Shown in pieces: positions 1-12,219 of a stretch of 64,000 bases of DNA. The number at the start of each line of letters is the position of its first letter. The stretch's first letter is position 1. Below the pieces are notes generated by a model. It made no database searches. It was not told the origin of the DNA and was given only the letters and a program-made list of their open reading frames with translations. Source of the stretch: Anaeramoeba flamelloides (lineage: Eukaryota; Metamonada; Anaeramoebidae); the NCBI GenBank assembly GCA_027625915.1, contig JANTQA010000032.1:8122001-8186000 (forward strand), written 5' to 3'. Both the position numbers and the translations under genes were made by a program.

Positions 1-723
1 AAGAATTAAAAATAAGGACATTTTTAGAAAAAAAGGTCCAATAGCGATAACATAATTTTCAATTTGAATTGTTATGAATTCTTTTTTTGAAAAAAAACTA
101 AACTCCATTTCTCTCATAGGATCCCAGCCAAACATGAAAAATTCACCTTTTTTAAAAGAATCATTTAAACAATGAAAGTTTAGAAATAAGAGCAAAGATA
201 AATTTCTAATTATTTTGGGATCCATTAAAGAAATACCTGAAAAAACCTTAATTTTTTAAAAAAAATTTTCTATAAAAATTTTTCATACCTCTTCATTGGA
301 ACCTTTTGTACAAAAATTTTTCAATTTCTTTACGAAATTAAAATTGTTGACAAAAAGTTTTTTTAATTGTAAAATATTTGAATTTTAAATGGAATTACAA
401 TGCCACAATTTTCTTAATGTTACTTTGGAATTTCAAAGGTTTTTTTTTTTAAAATTTAATTTTTTATAAATAAAGAAGTAGAAAAAGAAGAAAAAAAATG
501 CAAAAAGCAATAAACAAAAAAAAAAATCTGACTAAATTAGAAAAAATTGAATCTGATCTAGATTTATAAAATTATTTTGAGAAAGAATAATGGATTAAAC
601 TCATGGAATATGTTCTATTTCTTTAATAAAAGTGGTCTAAATTTACGGATAAAGTGTTAATCCTTGTTTCGAAGTATCACTATTTGAAGTTTTTTGAGAT
701 CAAGAAGGTTTTTTTTATTTCTT

Positions 724-851
724 ATGGTTTGAAAACTTAAGGTAATAAAGAAAAAATGACAATAAAAAAATTGAAAATAAAAAATTCCTAAAATAGTAAA
801 AAAATATACCATTTCGGGTACATAGTGCCCCACTCTTAGAAGGAAGTGTCT

Positions 852-882
<31 letters not shown>

Positions 883-1440
883 GATTCGAAAAATTGAGCA
901 AAATCAAAGATTTTACTCAATTCTTTCAAATTAAAAAAAACCTATCGTCAGTGGAATACCAATTTATTAATCACAGTTTGTGGAATCTTATTTATTACTA
1001 ATAATCTTTCTATCAGGTTTTTACTCCTCCTGTTTCTGGGGACGTGTCGTCAAATGCTGTAGAGTGCCTAGGTTTTCTTGAGGTTTTCTATTTTATTTAT
1101 AAAAACTATCGATTTTTCAAAGAAAAAGAAAACTCAAGAAAACCTAAAGGTGCTTTTTTTTAATTTAAGAAATTAAATGAAAATTTTTGAAATTTTCTTT
1201 TTATTTCTCAAATTAAAAAAAAGCTAACTGCGGTTTTCCAGAATTCGAAAGGATTTAGTAAAATCAAGGATTTTACTCAATTCTTCTAAATCCTGAAAAA
1301 CCTAACGACAGTGGATAATTTTTAATTTGGTCAAGTAAATGATATAATATTTTTTTTACTTTAATATTTTAATTATTTTTCTTCTTCTCTTTTTTTATTT
1401 AGTAAATTTTCTTTGATTACTCCTTTCTCACAATAAATAA
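724..1440. repeat. Dispersed repeat, inverted partner at 12735-13150
   Basis: Read on the minus strand, 724-845 matches 13030-13150, 946-1042 matches 12940-13022, 1233-1310 matches 12853-12932 and 1310-1440 matches 12735-12850. The two loci are therefore inverted copies of one repeat. This copy also contains an extra block at about 1045-1230 that includes a foldback (arms around 1146-1230) absent from the partner, so it looks like a later insertion or a loss in the partner. Shared landmarks include the motif CACTATGTACCCGA (reverse strand here) and CTCCTCCTGTTTC. Transposon class is not resolved. Confidence 0.7.
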
Positions 1441-1618
1441 GAAGATTTTTTTATTTCATTTTTTTTTTTGATTTCTTAAATAAGTTTTTTTTCTACTGAA
1501 TGCTACAAGATTATTACTTTGTAAAATTAAGAGTGTTACGTAATAACCACAAACAAGATAAAATCATATTAAATTGATTCTGTTCTTAAAGAAAACAATT
1601 GACATTATTTTTTTTTTA

Positions 1619-1815
1619 CAGTCAGTTCGAATTTTAATGCAAAAATTATCAACAAAATTTAAGGCACAATAAAAAATCTCAAATTAAGGAATAAAATTTG
1701 TAATTTTTTTTTTACAATTTATTTTACTAGAATCTGAATTTTGTGCTTTAATTTGAGATTTTTTTTGTGTCTTAAATTCCTTTGACAGTTTGTGCCTTAA
1801 AAGTGGAACTGACTG
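1619..1815. mobile_element. Palindromic MITE, ~196 bp family (copy 1)
   Basis: The ends read CAGTCAGTT and AACTGACTG, flanked by TA on both sides (1617-1618 and 1816-1817). That is the terminal sequence and TA target duplication typical of Tc1/mariner-type elements. Nearly the whole unit is an imperfect inverted repeat. It has no coding capacity, so it is non-autonomous. The left arm of this copy is more diverged than the right arm. Confidence 0.8.
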
Positions 1816-1849
1816 TAGAAATTGTACCCTTTGCAAATTTAAAATATAA

Positions 1850-2110
1850 AACAACTGTATTGTTTTTTAATTAGCTATTTTGAAATAGAAACATTCTTTT
1901 GAAACTTCTTTTTTTTACTTTTTGACCGCTTTTGCGATCCAATTAGATCCTTCAGAAAATTTTTTTTTCAATTGAATTTTTTGCTAATGAAATACTCTCA
2001 ATATTTTTTTTGTTATTTGGATTTTTTTCAATCGAAAGAAAGGTAATTCCACAATACCCCTTGTATCAACTAACACTTTGAGTATGGAGCAAATTCCTGG
2101 TAAATTTTGA
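1850..2110. repeat. Dispersed repeat shared with 13680-14060
   Basis: The stretch around 1975-2100, with TTGTTATTTGGATTTTTT, a gapped match to AAAGAAAGGTAATT and then GAGTATGGAGCAA, recurs around 13890-14040 in the same orientation with moderate divergence. Ends were not defined by eye. Confidence 0.5.
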
Positions 2111-2132
2111 AGCCTGAAATAAATTAACCCTT

Positions 2133-2470
2133 GTGGAAAAAAAAGTGAAATAGGAAAAAAAGTGAAACACGGTTTTTTATTGGTAACATTACTGAAAACG
2201 AAAAGAAAGATCAATGAAAAAAAGAATAAATAAATAAAGATAAAAATGAAGTATTCACCACAATAAAAGTTTTTTTGAATAGTACCTTTTGGTATCGGTT
2301 TTCTTTGATTAACCATTTATTAAAAATTTGTTGAAAAAATTGACTATTTTTGAGATCTACAAAAACCACAATAAAAATTTCGTAAAAAAATAGATTTAAA
2401 TTGTATTTATTGGGTTTATTGATTATACTAATATAATGGGTTCTTATTGAACCATTTCGATTAACCAAAA
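2133..2470. mobile_element. Decayed copy of ~420 bp TIR family
   Basis: It begins with AAAAAAAAGTGAAATAGG and shares the block 'gaataaataaataaagat ... actatttttgagatct' with 30678-31099, 18205-18675 and 36771-37190. The right end is not clear here. It carries no convincing open frame. Confidence 0.55.
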
Positions 2471-2866
2471 GATCCAAACTCTAAAGTCAATTTAAATCCG
2501 AACCAAGAATATATCTGAGTCTTCCTATCTTCAAATACCCAAGTCTGTAAAAAACACAACACCAGTTAAATTTTAGTAATGGGCTGAAGGTTGTCAACAT
2601 GCGTTATTTACACCACTTTAGTAATGTGTTGGAGAATTATTGAGACGAAAGCAAATTTTTAAAAAAATAGATTGAAACGCTTCAAGGATTTAAACTTGTA
2701 ATTACATTTGACAGCTAAAAAAACTAAAATTACCAACTTTACCAAATAACGAAAAGAGAAAAAATCAAATAAAAGACTTTCAGAAAACTAAATCATTTTT
2801 TATTTTTCGAAAAAAATTTATTTCAAATTTAACTCAAAATAATTCCTTTAAAAACTAACATCACAA

Positions 2867-3776
2867 ATGCAAATCTTTGTTCAAATGCTTCACACAGGAC
2901 AAATCTTCACTTTAGAAGTTGATCCAAGTGACATCATCGAAATCATCAAGTGCAAAATCCAAGACACAGAAGGAATACCACCAGACCAACAAAAATTCTT
3001 CTTTGCTGGCCAACAATTGGAAGATGGAAGAACTTTAAGTGACTACAACATTCAAAAAGAATCAACTCTTTTTTTGTCTTTCAGACTGAGAGGAGGTAAA
3101 CCAGTAATTAACTTGTATAATTATAACAGTGAACATGTAAACACAAAAGAAAACGAAATCGTAGAAACAAACTTTCGTATATCCTCAGTTACTCTCGAAT
3201 TACAAAAGGGGATTCAGTTCTCGTCCTTGTTTCCACAGCCAAAGAAAAAAGATGAAAAAAAAAACACAGTCACCTGGAATGAATATTACAATTCAAGGTA
3301 AAAACGATGAACAAAAAATCTCAATTGGGAAAAAGAAATAAGCTTATTTATTTTGGGAATGCCTTGAAGAGACAACGAACAAGAACACAACGTGCTTTGG
3401 TAGTCTCTTAAAAAAAGAAAATTCCTTTTGTGTCAATATTCAAAATTTGCCCGAGTTTTTATCAGACAAATTAATGCTCATTGGCTTCAATGTCAAAGAA
3501 ATCAATGACTTGATTGTGTATTGGGTACCTCAACTTGAAAAAATTGACGACCTTGGGTGGGTTCAAGTTCAATTTTTGGACGAAACGTCAGAGTACTCAA
3601 AAATTGCGAAATTGGACATTGATCCAAAGCCAAATCTTGAAAAAAGAATATTTGTTCTTTTTAAGCCTTTAAAAAACCAACTATTTAATCTTGGAGAGCT
3701 GTTAAATATCCAACCAATCGGAAAAAGAGAAGGAAAGGGATTTGTTGCAATTGAATGGGGAGGAATGATTATTTAA
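2867..3776 (+). CDS. Ubiquitin-like fusion protein, RLRGG-KPVI type; frame disturbed
   Basis: Residues 1-77 from the ATG at 2867 are a ubiquitin fold: it opens MQIFV and carries [24 protein letters not shown] and RLRGG. Lysines equivalent to ubiquitin K6, K11, K33 and K48 are replaced; K27, K29 and K63 equivalents remain. After RLRGG comes KPVINLY, the join seen in a ubiquitin-plus-extension family known from fungi and protists, so it is probably not processed as ordinary ubiquitin. The first frame stops at 3301. The family's later landmarks continue in another frame: YLFWE (3345-3359), [10 protein letters not shown], and the terminal EWGGM (up to the TAA at 3774-3776). Between the W at 3275 and YLFWE the best protein reading changes frame three times. 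No GT...AG pair restores it, so this is either a decaying gene or base-call errors in the A-rich segment. Expected product about 300 aa. Confidence 0.78.
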
Positions 3777-4267
3777 TCTTTTTAATTATTATTCAGAAGA
3801 TTGTTGGTTTTTTTGTTTTATCTCTTTGTTTTTGTTTTTTGCTTGTATTTGCATGATTTTTATAATCCTAGCTATCACACATCCAATAAAATATACTGCT
3901 TAATGCTTTGAAACACTTCTCATAAAAGAATTTTACAAAATAAATAGAACATTTTAATATTGAGTTTTGTAAAATTTTTGTTTTTACTTTTGGAAAATCA
4001 CAAAACAATTAAAAAAATTACAAAGAATTTGAATAATTAAAAAGGAAAAAAATTAATAAAAAAATTGGTTGTAAGAATAGAAACAATTTTTTTACGTTTT
4101 TCTTTTCGTGTTAAATCATGATCTAACTCGATTAGATTGATTTATTTCATTCAATAAATTGTAATTGGTTTAAAAACTCATTTATTTGATTTTTAATGTG
4201 TTTTTTAAAAAATAACACAAAGGATACCCTTATAATTAAAAAAATAAACCCCATCACATAAATTATG

Positions 4268-4900
4268 ACTTACCTGAAATAATAAATTGAAAAAAAAAAA
4301 ATGAAATTCTATTGTGTTCAAGAACAATTAATAAAAAATTAAATTAAAAATTCACTTTTAACCCTTTATATACATTGAAAAACCTGATATTTTACAAAAT
4401 TTTAAAAAATAAAATCAAAAACTTAATAAAAAGTGAATAATAATTTTTGAAATGAGCTTGTAGATTTTTTATTAATTAAACGATCACTGAAAAAAAGGTT
4501 AATACGTGATTTTTTGTTGATAATACAATTCATTTTAAAAGACTTTTATTGTCTCAATTTTTTTAATGTTTAATGGCTTTTTCGAATATCGTGATTTTTT
4601 TTTTTTCAATTGCTTTCTTCAATGAAAAAGTAAAAGAAAAAGAAAAAAAGAAAAAGTACAAAAGAAAAAGAAAAGCAAAAAAAAAAAAAAAATAGAAAAA
4701 AAGCAGTTAAACAAAAATTTGATGAAATTAGAAAAAATATTTCCGATTTGAAAATAACATAAAAATTATTCTCCAAAAATAAGAAAAAATTAGTTTTGAA
4801 ATTTTGAAATTTGACCAAATTGGAAATTTAATTATATAATCAGACAAAAAAGCTTCTAATTAGATTAAAAACTGAGTCAATATTTTTGAAAAAATATTTA
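4268..4900. repeat. ~600 bp dispersed repeat (copy 1)
   Basis: The anchor block 'aaacctgatatttta' followed by 'gaaatgagc', 'ttttttattaatt', 'ttcattttaaaagac' and a terminal A-rich KKEKEK-like run is shared in the same order with 24039-24620 and 53930-54460. A partial copy of its distal part lies at about 440-600. Divergence is high. Element ends and class are unknown. Confidence 0.6.
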
Positions 4901-5929
4901 AGTTTTTGAATGTTACACTGGATAGAAAGTGCCGAAAAGTTATCTCCCATTTTTTTTCAGAATGTAAAACAAATTTTTGATCTATTTTTTTATATTATTG
5001 GAGAGAGTTGATACACATAAATTACAATATTTTTTATATAAATACATAATTTATTTAATATTTTTTATCAGGGTTAAAAATACCTTTGGGGTATATAAGA
5101 TATTTTCAAAAAAAAAAAAAAAAACAATTGCAAATATATTTAAAAATATCATTCTTTAACTGAATCTTGATAAAAGTTTTTAAATATATAAAAATAAATA
5201 AAGATCTTTCATTTATTCTTAATAATAATTCAATTTTGTTGTTAATTTTATATTACATGTATCAAAGTTATTAATATTTATGATCTCAATTTGATCTATT
5301 TTTTTTTTTTTCAAATGTGAAAATTGGTGATGATTGTTTTTTTTTTTGATGAAAAAAATCAACTTCAACAAGGTTTATTATGAAAAAAATAAATAAGAGA
5401 AAGAAAAACTAAGAAACATATTTTTTTATTGAAAAGCATTTATTTTCTTACTATATTTCCAGTTTTTTATTGAAAATGACTTACATGGTGTATTCCAAAA
5501 AAAGTGTAAATGTGCTTTTATTATTTTTATGGAACATTGAAAAGAATGAACATATTTTCAAATATATATATAGATAGTTTTCATTTTCTTCTGGGATAGT
5601 TTAAAAAAAAAATGAAAAAAAATAAAATATCTACAAAGATGGTTTAATTAGCTTTTTTTTAAGGTCAACACTTGCCACTTGCTTACTCTTTTAATTTTAA
5701 CTATTGTAAAATTATAAATTTTTATTTTTTGTTTTACAAAATAACTTTTTAGGATGATGCTGAGAGTTTCTAATTATCAAAATTAGAAGAATTGTTCGAT
5801 AAGTCAAATTAGTAAATTTTATTTACATCAAGTGTATCAGCTTATACTATTTTTTCGAAAAAAAATGAAAAGAAAAAGAGTCATTTAATCATCTTACTCA
5901 TCCAATTTAAATTTTTTGAAAAAATAATA

Positions 5930-6127
5930 CAGTCAGTTTCACTTTTAAAGCACAAACTTTCAACGAAATTTAAGGCACAAAAAAATCTCAAATTAAAGTA
6001 CAAAATTTGGAATTTTTTTTTTTTACAATTTATTTTTACTAGAATTTGCATTTTGTGCTTTAATTTAAGATTGTTTTTGTGCCCCAAATTTCGTTGAAAG
6101 TTTGTGCCTTAAAATTGAAACTGACTG
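5930..6127. mobile_element. Palindromic MITE, ~196 bp family (copy 2)
   Basis: Ends CAGTCAGTTTCAC and AACTGACTG, flanked by TA at 5928-5929 and 6128-6129. Foldback arms of about 85 bp surround a short T-rich and A-rich core. The minus-strand frame across it is a by-product of the repeat. Confidence 0.85.
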
Positions 6128-6497
6128 TAATAAATAATAACCGTTAAAATTTTCTAGATCAAATTGATCAATTTGTTTGAGTCTTGTAATTTAAAGATGA
6201 TTTTAAGAAATTCTGTGAGTGAAAAATTTTTCAAAATTATTAAAAAAATTGGTATAATTTTTATTTCATTTTTTTATATTTTTTCCCAGAATAAAATTGA
6301 TTAGAAATACATTTTTTATTTTATATTTTATTTTAATTGTTGGTATTTTATCAAGCCTGTTTCAAATAATAACTCTTACAATTTTGTTCATTTCTCAAAA
6401 AAAAAAAAAAACTAATTATAATTCTCTCTAGACGGTATTAAAAAATCAACACCTATCGAGAATTATAATCAACACATTATATTAAATTCACAATATA

Positions 6498-6688
6498 GTC
6501 AGTTCTACATTTAAGACACCAAATTCAACGAAATTTAAGTCACAGAAAAAATCCCAAATTAAGGTACAAAATTCAGATTATAGTAAAATAAATTGTAAAA
6601 AAAATAATTCTAAATTTTGTGTCTTAATTTGAAGTTTTTTTGACTTAAATTAACTTGAAAGTTCGTGTATTAATTTTGATACGGACTG
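6498..6688. mobile_element. Palindromic MITE, ~196 bp family (copy 3, worn)
   Basis: The left end reads TATAGTCAGTTCTAC and the right end ACGGACTGTA. The order of internal blocks matches the other copies with many substitutions, so this is an older insertion. Confidence 0.7.
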
Positions 6689-7345
6689 TAATAACGCGAG
6701 TTATTTAATTTAATAAGTATTAATATTCCAGATAATTTTATTTTATCAATTTACTAATAGATCCAATAATAAAGAGGATTTTATCTGAAAGGTAAGAAAA
6801 TACTTAATTGTTTGAAAATACAAGCCAATATTATTTGATAACTTTTAATTCAAAATATTTAACATACCCAAATGCCATTCTTGAAAAAAATAATATTATT
6901 TAACAAATTCTAGAAATAATGCCAGATTAAAAACATTCACTGAGTAGGGTGCAAACCATTTTTTATAAATCAAAATAATCACAAAACCAATAATAAATAA
7001 TTATCAATACACATAAATCATGGGTGTGTTAAAAATAATGAAACAAGCGTAACAAAAAAAATACATTGGCAAATTTGTTTTAATTCTACTTATAATTATT
7101 GATAGACCAAATAGTGATACAATCAATAATTTGGTTTAAGTTTTTTTTATTTTAAAAGACGAAAATTTAACTAAACATCAATCCTTCAAATAAAAATTCA
7201 GATCTAAATAAATAAATTACGTAATTCATACAATGAAATGAAAATCAAATTAAAAAATATAAAAAATGATTTTTATATTTTTTAAAATCACAATTATTTA
7301 TATTTTGAAATAAATTCTAATATTATGATTCTTATAAAGATTATA

Positions 7346-7546
7346 CATGTGGTAAATTCCACTATTAAGTAACAAACTTTGAACAAAATTTAAGTAAAAA
7401 AAAATCTTAATTTAAAGCACAATATTTAGAAATTGTTTTTGAACAAAGTATTTAACTACAATTTGAATATTGTTCCTTAATTTGGGATTTTTTTAATGCC
7501 TTAAATTTAGTTGAAAGTTTATGTCTTAAAAGTGGAATTGGTTATA
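7346..7546. mobile_element. Palindromic MITE, ~196 bp family (copy 4, decayed)
   Basis: Blocks 'attccactattaagt', 'gaacaaaatttaag' and, on the right, 'ttgaaagtttatgtcttaaaagtggaattgg' match the family, but the termini are eroded. Limits are approximate. Confidence 0.6.
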
Positions 7547-8035
7547 TGTGACAAAATTTGAATTTTAGAATTTATTTATACATATTAAATTTTCAAAAAA
7601 ATATCTGCAAAAGAAATATATCTCAAGTTTTTAAATTTCTTTTATCAGAATTCAACGAGTGGATGAACACATTCATGGTAAAAATTTTAATTTATAATAA
7701 AAAATTTTGATCAAACTACAATTAATTATTAATTCTGAAAAGTATTTTAAAATAGAAAAGGTTTTAGTAAAGATTTTTTATTCAAGAAATATTCTAATTA
7801 ATACTGAACATATTCAAGAGATTTTAGAGATTTCCAATATATACACTTTAATTAAAAAACCTCATTTAACTTGTAATTTAATACAAATTATCACTTTTAT
7901 CCCAAAAAATATATATTTATAATTAATACATAAATTTGGACATAAAAAGATTATTTTAGTATTTTAAAAGGGAAATATCAGTTTTTTTTATTTCAAAAGT
8001 TTAAGTAATATTCCAAAAATAATTTAAACAAACAA

Positions 8036-8037
8036 AT

Positions 8038-8077
<40 letters not shown>
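8036..8077. repeat. TA-rich microsatellite
   Basis: Mostly alternating TA with two TG interruptions. Confidence 0.9.
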
Positions 8078-9559
8078 TCGACTACTAAATTTTCACAAAA
8101 AGACGGTCTAAATAAGTTTGATAAAAAATAATTTAAATATTATAACAAAATAATCTCTTATTTTATAAATATAACTTTCAAGTATTTAGAAAATTTTATT
8201 TGTTGAAAAATTATTTTGAAAAACAAAAATATTTATGGAATTCAAGATTTATCTCTTGAATTTGGGTTCTTAAGCTGTTTCGTAGAAATTATGAGTAAAA
8301 AACAAAATTGAGATTTAGAATTTATTTTTACAGTATTGAAATATTTTTAAATTAAAAAAAAATGAAAGCTAAAATAAAACGCTTATAAAAGAGGTGATTT
8401 TCGTCGTTATGGGATAAAATACCATTATATTCTGGGAATGTATTGTTATTGATCATTAATTTTTTGTTTATAGACAATTTATAACTGACCACATTCCGGT
8501 GATAATGGTTAATCTGGTCATAAAATTAGTCTTAAATGGGTATTATTTGCAATAAGTCACTTTTGTTTTGCAATTTTGTATGTGGGTTCTTTTAATTAAT
8601 GTAATGATACAAAATGCAAATTTTCTATATATATAACCCTTTTTTTCAAATTAAAAACTTGTGGTTTTGGTTCTTCTGGCTTTAATTAAAAGATTCAATT
8701 GGCTTTCCAATGAAAAATCGAACACCAAATCAATTTTAAAGGAAAAATTCTTGTTTTTTTGAGACAATTTCGTGTGGAAGCTGACTTAAAAAAATTCAAT
8801 AAATAAATTTATCATGTGAAATAGTGATTTTCCATGTGAAAAGGGGTTATTTTGACAACATGGTAAATGACAATTATCTTGCAAAGTTTGAGAATGGTAT
8901 TTTTCAACTAAAGAATTCAATATATTGATTAGCTAATTCTTAAATTTGTCTGGAAATGTTATTTTTTACTGAAATTCTTGGATGTTTACCAAAGATAAGA
9001 ATCATTTTTATATGAAATAACTTATACCATAATTATCCTGCAAAACAGTTTATATCCTATTTCAAAATAGAAAGTGTGTTTTTTTATAGATCAGAACTAT
9101 ACTTTAAATGATCAAAGAAACCTCTCAAATAACCAGATGTAACAAGTGTATTGATGTCTTAAAGTTCGACTTTTTAAAATGAAATTCTTAAGGGACTACT
9201 CTCTATTATTTTTTTTTTTCAACCAATTTCTAAGGATTCCTTCTCTTGAAATATGTTTAATATTGAAAATAAGTAGTGTTTTTCAAATCAATTAATTGAC
9301 AAAAATTGTTTTCTATCTCAATTAAATTTAAGTGAAAAAAAGGGAAAAGAGATTAGGTCCTTAAAAATGAAGTACCAAACTGAAAATTATCTTAAAAATA
9401 TGAGTAAATTTGTGAAAATTTTATCCAAAAAAAAACTTAAAAATAACAAAAAACTTTCGATATCAAAAAAACAAAAAAACAAAAATAATTGAGAAAAATA
9501 CGTAAAATTTTGAACAAATTTCATTCATAATTTAAATTATACTGAAAAAATCAAATAGT

Positions 9560-9740
9560 TCCAAAATTGAATTGAATTTAGGTATACTATTGGTTGGTGA
9601 ATTATATTTTACATTGAAACAAGTAGAAAAACAAACAAGGATTATATTTTGAAAAACGGATCATTGTCTTTGAGAATACATTATTTTGATGACTGTAACT
9701 CAAGAATTATTTGACAAATAACATTTTTAGAGTCTTTTCA
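9560..9740. repeat. Dispersed repeat shared with 14800-14990
   Basis: Shared order of blocks: 'gaatttaggtata', 'ttggt', 'acattg', 'acaagtagaaaaacaaacaaggatta', 'attattttgat'. Only moderately similar; class unknown. Confidence 0.5.
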
Positions 9741-10396
9741 AGTACAGAAGAGAGAACGAATAGTGAGAAATTCACCTCAATGCTTTAAACTTATTCGTTT
9801 ATTTTCCTTTTTTTGAAACTTTTTTTATAAGCTTTGAAGATTGAATTTTATTGAGGTAAAAGACAAAAAAATTATAAACCTATCAAATACATGTGACACA
9901 ATAAATGAGTTGGAAAAAAAAAATTTTAAAAGTTGTTTTCCAAACATAAAAAAAAGGGAAATTAAAAGTTTTATAAACTGTTTTTTTTATTTATACATTT
10001 AATATATGTTCAAGAACAACACAATGTGATTTGAGAGGAAAAAAAGTCAATAACAAACCCACATAAATAAAAAGAACTACAGAGAAACAAAATTCACTAT
10101 TCTGTCATTATTATTTCAAACATAGCGCCTTTGAATTGACAAAATAAATTTACCTTTTTTGTTTCAAAAAAAAATGCATCAACTCAAAATTAGATCGAAT
10201 CTAAAACCAAAAACAAAACCTTTGAAAAAAAAAATCATTACCTCCAAGTTGAAACAAAGTGTCTTTGTTTTCCAAACAAAATGTTCCCAAATCATTTTTT
10301 AATTTTTTTTTTCTTGGTAAATTTGCAAAACTTTTTTTTTCCAAAATCCATCCAAAAAAAGAAACAAAAAAACAACAAATACAATTTATAATTCCA

Positions 10397-11636
10397 ATGT
10401 CAAAAGAACAACCTGATAAAGAAGAATTGCTAATCAAGGCAAAGAAACTAAAAGAAAAATTGAATGGATCGAAACTAAAGTTTACACAGCTGCGTAAGCT
10501 TTATTATTTGAATCGGACGACACACAAGGAACAAATCAAAAAATTAGTCGAAGAAGTAACCAACATCAAAAACGATGAGACACAACTCAAAAAAGGCTCA
10601 CAAAAAGAAAAAGAAAGGAGGCAACAGGAATTAAAAATTATGAAGGAGTCCTTATTTGACAAGGAAGAAAAAATCCAGTATTTGAATGAAGAGCTCAACA
10701 CCCTAAAAGAAACAAGTTCGATCAAACAAAGACAAAAAAACAAGCAAATCCAAGAGATTACAAAGATCTTTGAAGAGACCCAAGAAAAAACGAAAGAGTT
10801 AGAAAAGGAAAATAGGAATTTGTCTGTGAAGATCGAGGACGCAATTTTTGATTTCAAAATGAAAGTTGAAGAAATGAAAGAAAAGATCGACGATGTGAAC
10901 GAAGAGATTTCGAAGAAAAAAAAAAAAAAAAAAAATCGACAAATTCTTGGAAGAGCAAATTGAATTGATTGCAATGAAATTGAATAGCGATTCGCAAAAG
11001 TCCCAATTGGAACAACTAAATAACGACTATGATTCCTTGTCTCGTATGCTGAATGGAAAAGTTAATGAGTTCAAGACCTTAAAAAAGTCGCTTGCTCGGC
11101 TTGACGAGAATATGAAAGTACACAAAAACGAAATTTCCAAATTAAAAAAAAAAATCCAGGAATTGAAAAAAAAAAATTCTGAAATGAACAACGCTATCGA
11201 TAGGGGTATTATTGGCGTTGGTGCTAAACTGTTCGAAAGCAGAATAGCGTCTCTTAAAAGACAACTTTTAGAAAAGGAACAAGAAGCAAAGCAATTAAAA
11301 AATACGATACAGGAGCTTAAAAACAGTGTCGACGAGAGTTTCAATTCAAGCCAAAATAATGATACCAATACATCAACATCAACATCAAAATTAAAGGAGA
11401 ACGAAAATAAAGATTCGTCAAATTTCGAAGAAAGAAATGCGAGGAATTTGATCGAAAAATTAATTGAATCACTCTCTGATAGTGTGATTAATTTGAAAAA
11501 GCTCAGGAGTGAAAAGGAATTAGATACATTCCAAGCCCTTTTACCAAAAGATTTGAAAACAACCTTTAATGATATTAAGCAAGACCAAGAGCTTATTAAA
11601 AAAGAAATTGTGAGATTAGATTCTTCGATTCTTTAA
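10397..11636 (+). CDS. Coiled-coil protein; frame changes at a 20-A run
   Basis: The first ATG in the coding frame is at 10397 in the context TTCCAATG, shared with the ankyrin gene. The protein starts MSKEQPDKEE and is almost entirely heptad-like K/E/L/I sequence, so a long coiled coil is expected. At 10916-10935 there are 20 consecutive A; the first frame then ends at 10963. The frame that continues the coiled coil (KIDKFLEEQIELIAMK) runs from the A tract to the TAA at 11634-11636. Read across the tract the product is about 413 aa. An S/T/N-rich hinge (NDTNTSTSTS, near 11358-11391) precedes a last helical segment ending RLDSSIL. I do not recognise a named family. A wrong A count in the assembly is the simplest explanation; polymerase slippage is an alternative. 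Confidence 0.75.
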
Positions 11637-12219
11637 GGGGGTAGTATTTTTTTAAAAAATAAAATGAAATCTTGAAAGATCTTGATAAATCTTTTTTTGT
11701 AATTAGTGTTTTGGATTATGAAATGGATGAGTTATCATCATATAAACAATTTATTAATTTGAGTCTCTTTTTTGAAATCCAAAATTCGCATGCTTCCAAC
11801 ATAAAACGAAAAAAAAGTAACCTATTATTTATATTAACAATTAAGTCAATTCTTGAAAAAGTAAGTGAAAGTATTTTTTAGTTTTATGTCGGAAAGTCTT
11901 GGATTTTGAAAGAAAATTTATTCTTTTGTTTTTATTTTTTATGAATGTTTATTTCAATGAAATCTCAAGTTAATAAAATTAATTGAAGTTTGTGGTTTAA
12001 TAAATGAAATTTTGATAAAAGTTTCTCAATTAAATCGAGATCTAAATTCTTTTTCAAACAAAAGGGCACACCTCTCAAATCATCAATACTATTGAATTTG
12101 ATTGTTAATCAGATAATTACTTTTTGCTGATTTTCATTTTAATTATTAATTACTTCATTTTTTGTTTTTTTTATTTATGGATATTGAACAGTTGGATAAT
12201 GAAAAACAAGATAAGAAGA

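Larger units (their letters stand above)
1..2866. other. Gene-free repeat-rich stretch
   Basis: No gene is supported here. Open frames in it start at non-ATG codons or are poly-F/K translations of A/T runs. It holds a partial copy of a dispersed repeat (about 440-600), a 29-T run (854-882), an inverted-pair repeat (724-1440), a 197 bp palindrome (1619-1815), a repeat shared with 13880-14060, and a decayed ~420 bp family member from about 2133. The last part before 2867 is AT-rich and probably includes the promoter and leader of the ubiquitin-like gene, but no core promoter motif stands out. Confidence 0.6.
3777..10396. other. Gene-free repeat-rich stretch, 6.6 kb
   Basis: No gene is supported; all open frames are short and A/T-driven. 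It holds a ~600 bp dispersed repeat copy (4268-4900), three palindromic MITEs (5930-6127, 6498-6688, about 7346-7546), a TA microsatellite (8036-8077), and a repeat shared with 14800-14990 (about 9560-9740). In 8380-8860 the base composition is slightly less skewed, but I see no coding signal or recognisable RNA there. Confidence 0.55.

Noticed and set aside
657-929. Minus-strand 90 aa frame sharing GHYVPE and HFFFITL with 13001-13183
   Set aside because: The similarity comes from the inverted DNA repeat; the frame starts at a non-ATG codon and includes a poly-K run from the 29-T tract.
3298-3342. A ~45 bp intron in the ubiquitin-like gene
   Set aside because: GT at 3298 and AG at 3341-3342 do not restore the YLFWE frame, and the lost stretch resembles family sequence.
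11672-11881. 69 aa frame after the coiled-coil gene
   Set aside because: Starts at TTG, follows a clear stop, and has no family resemblance or coiled-coil continuation.
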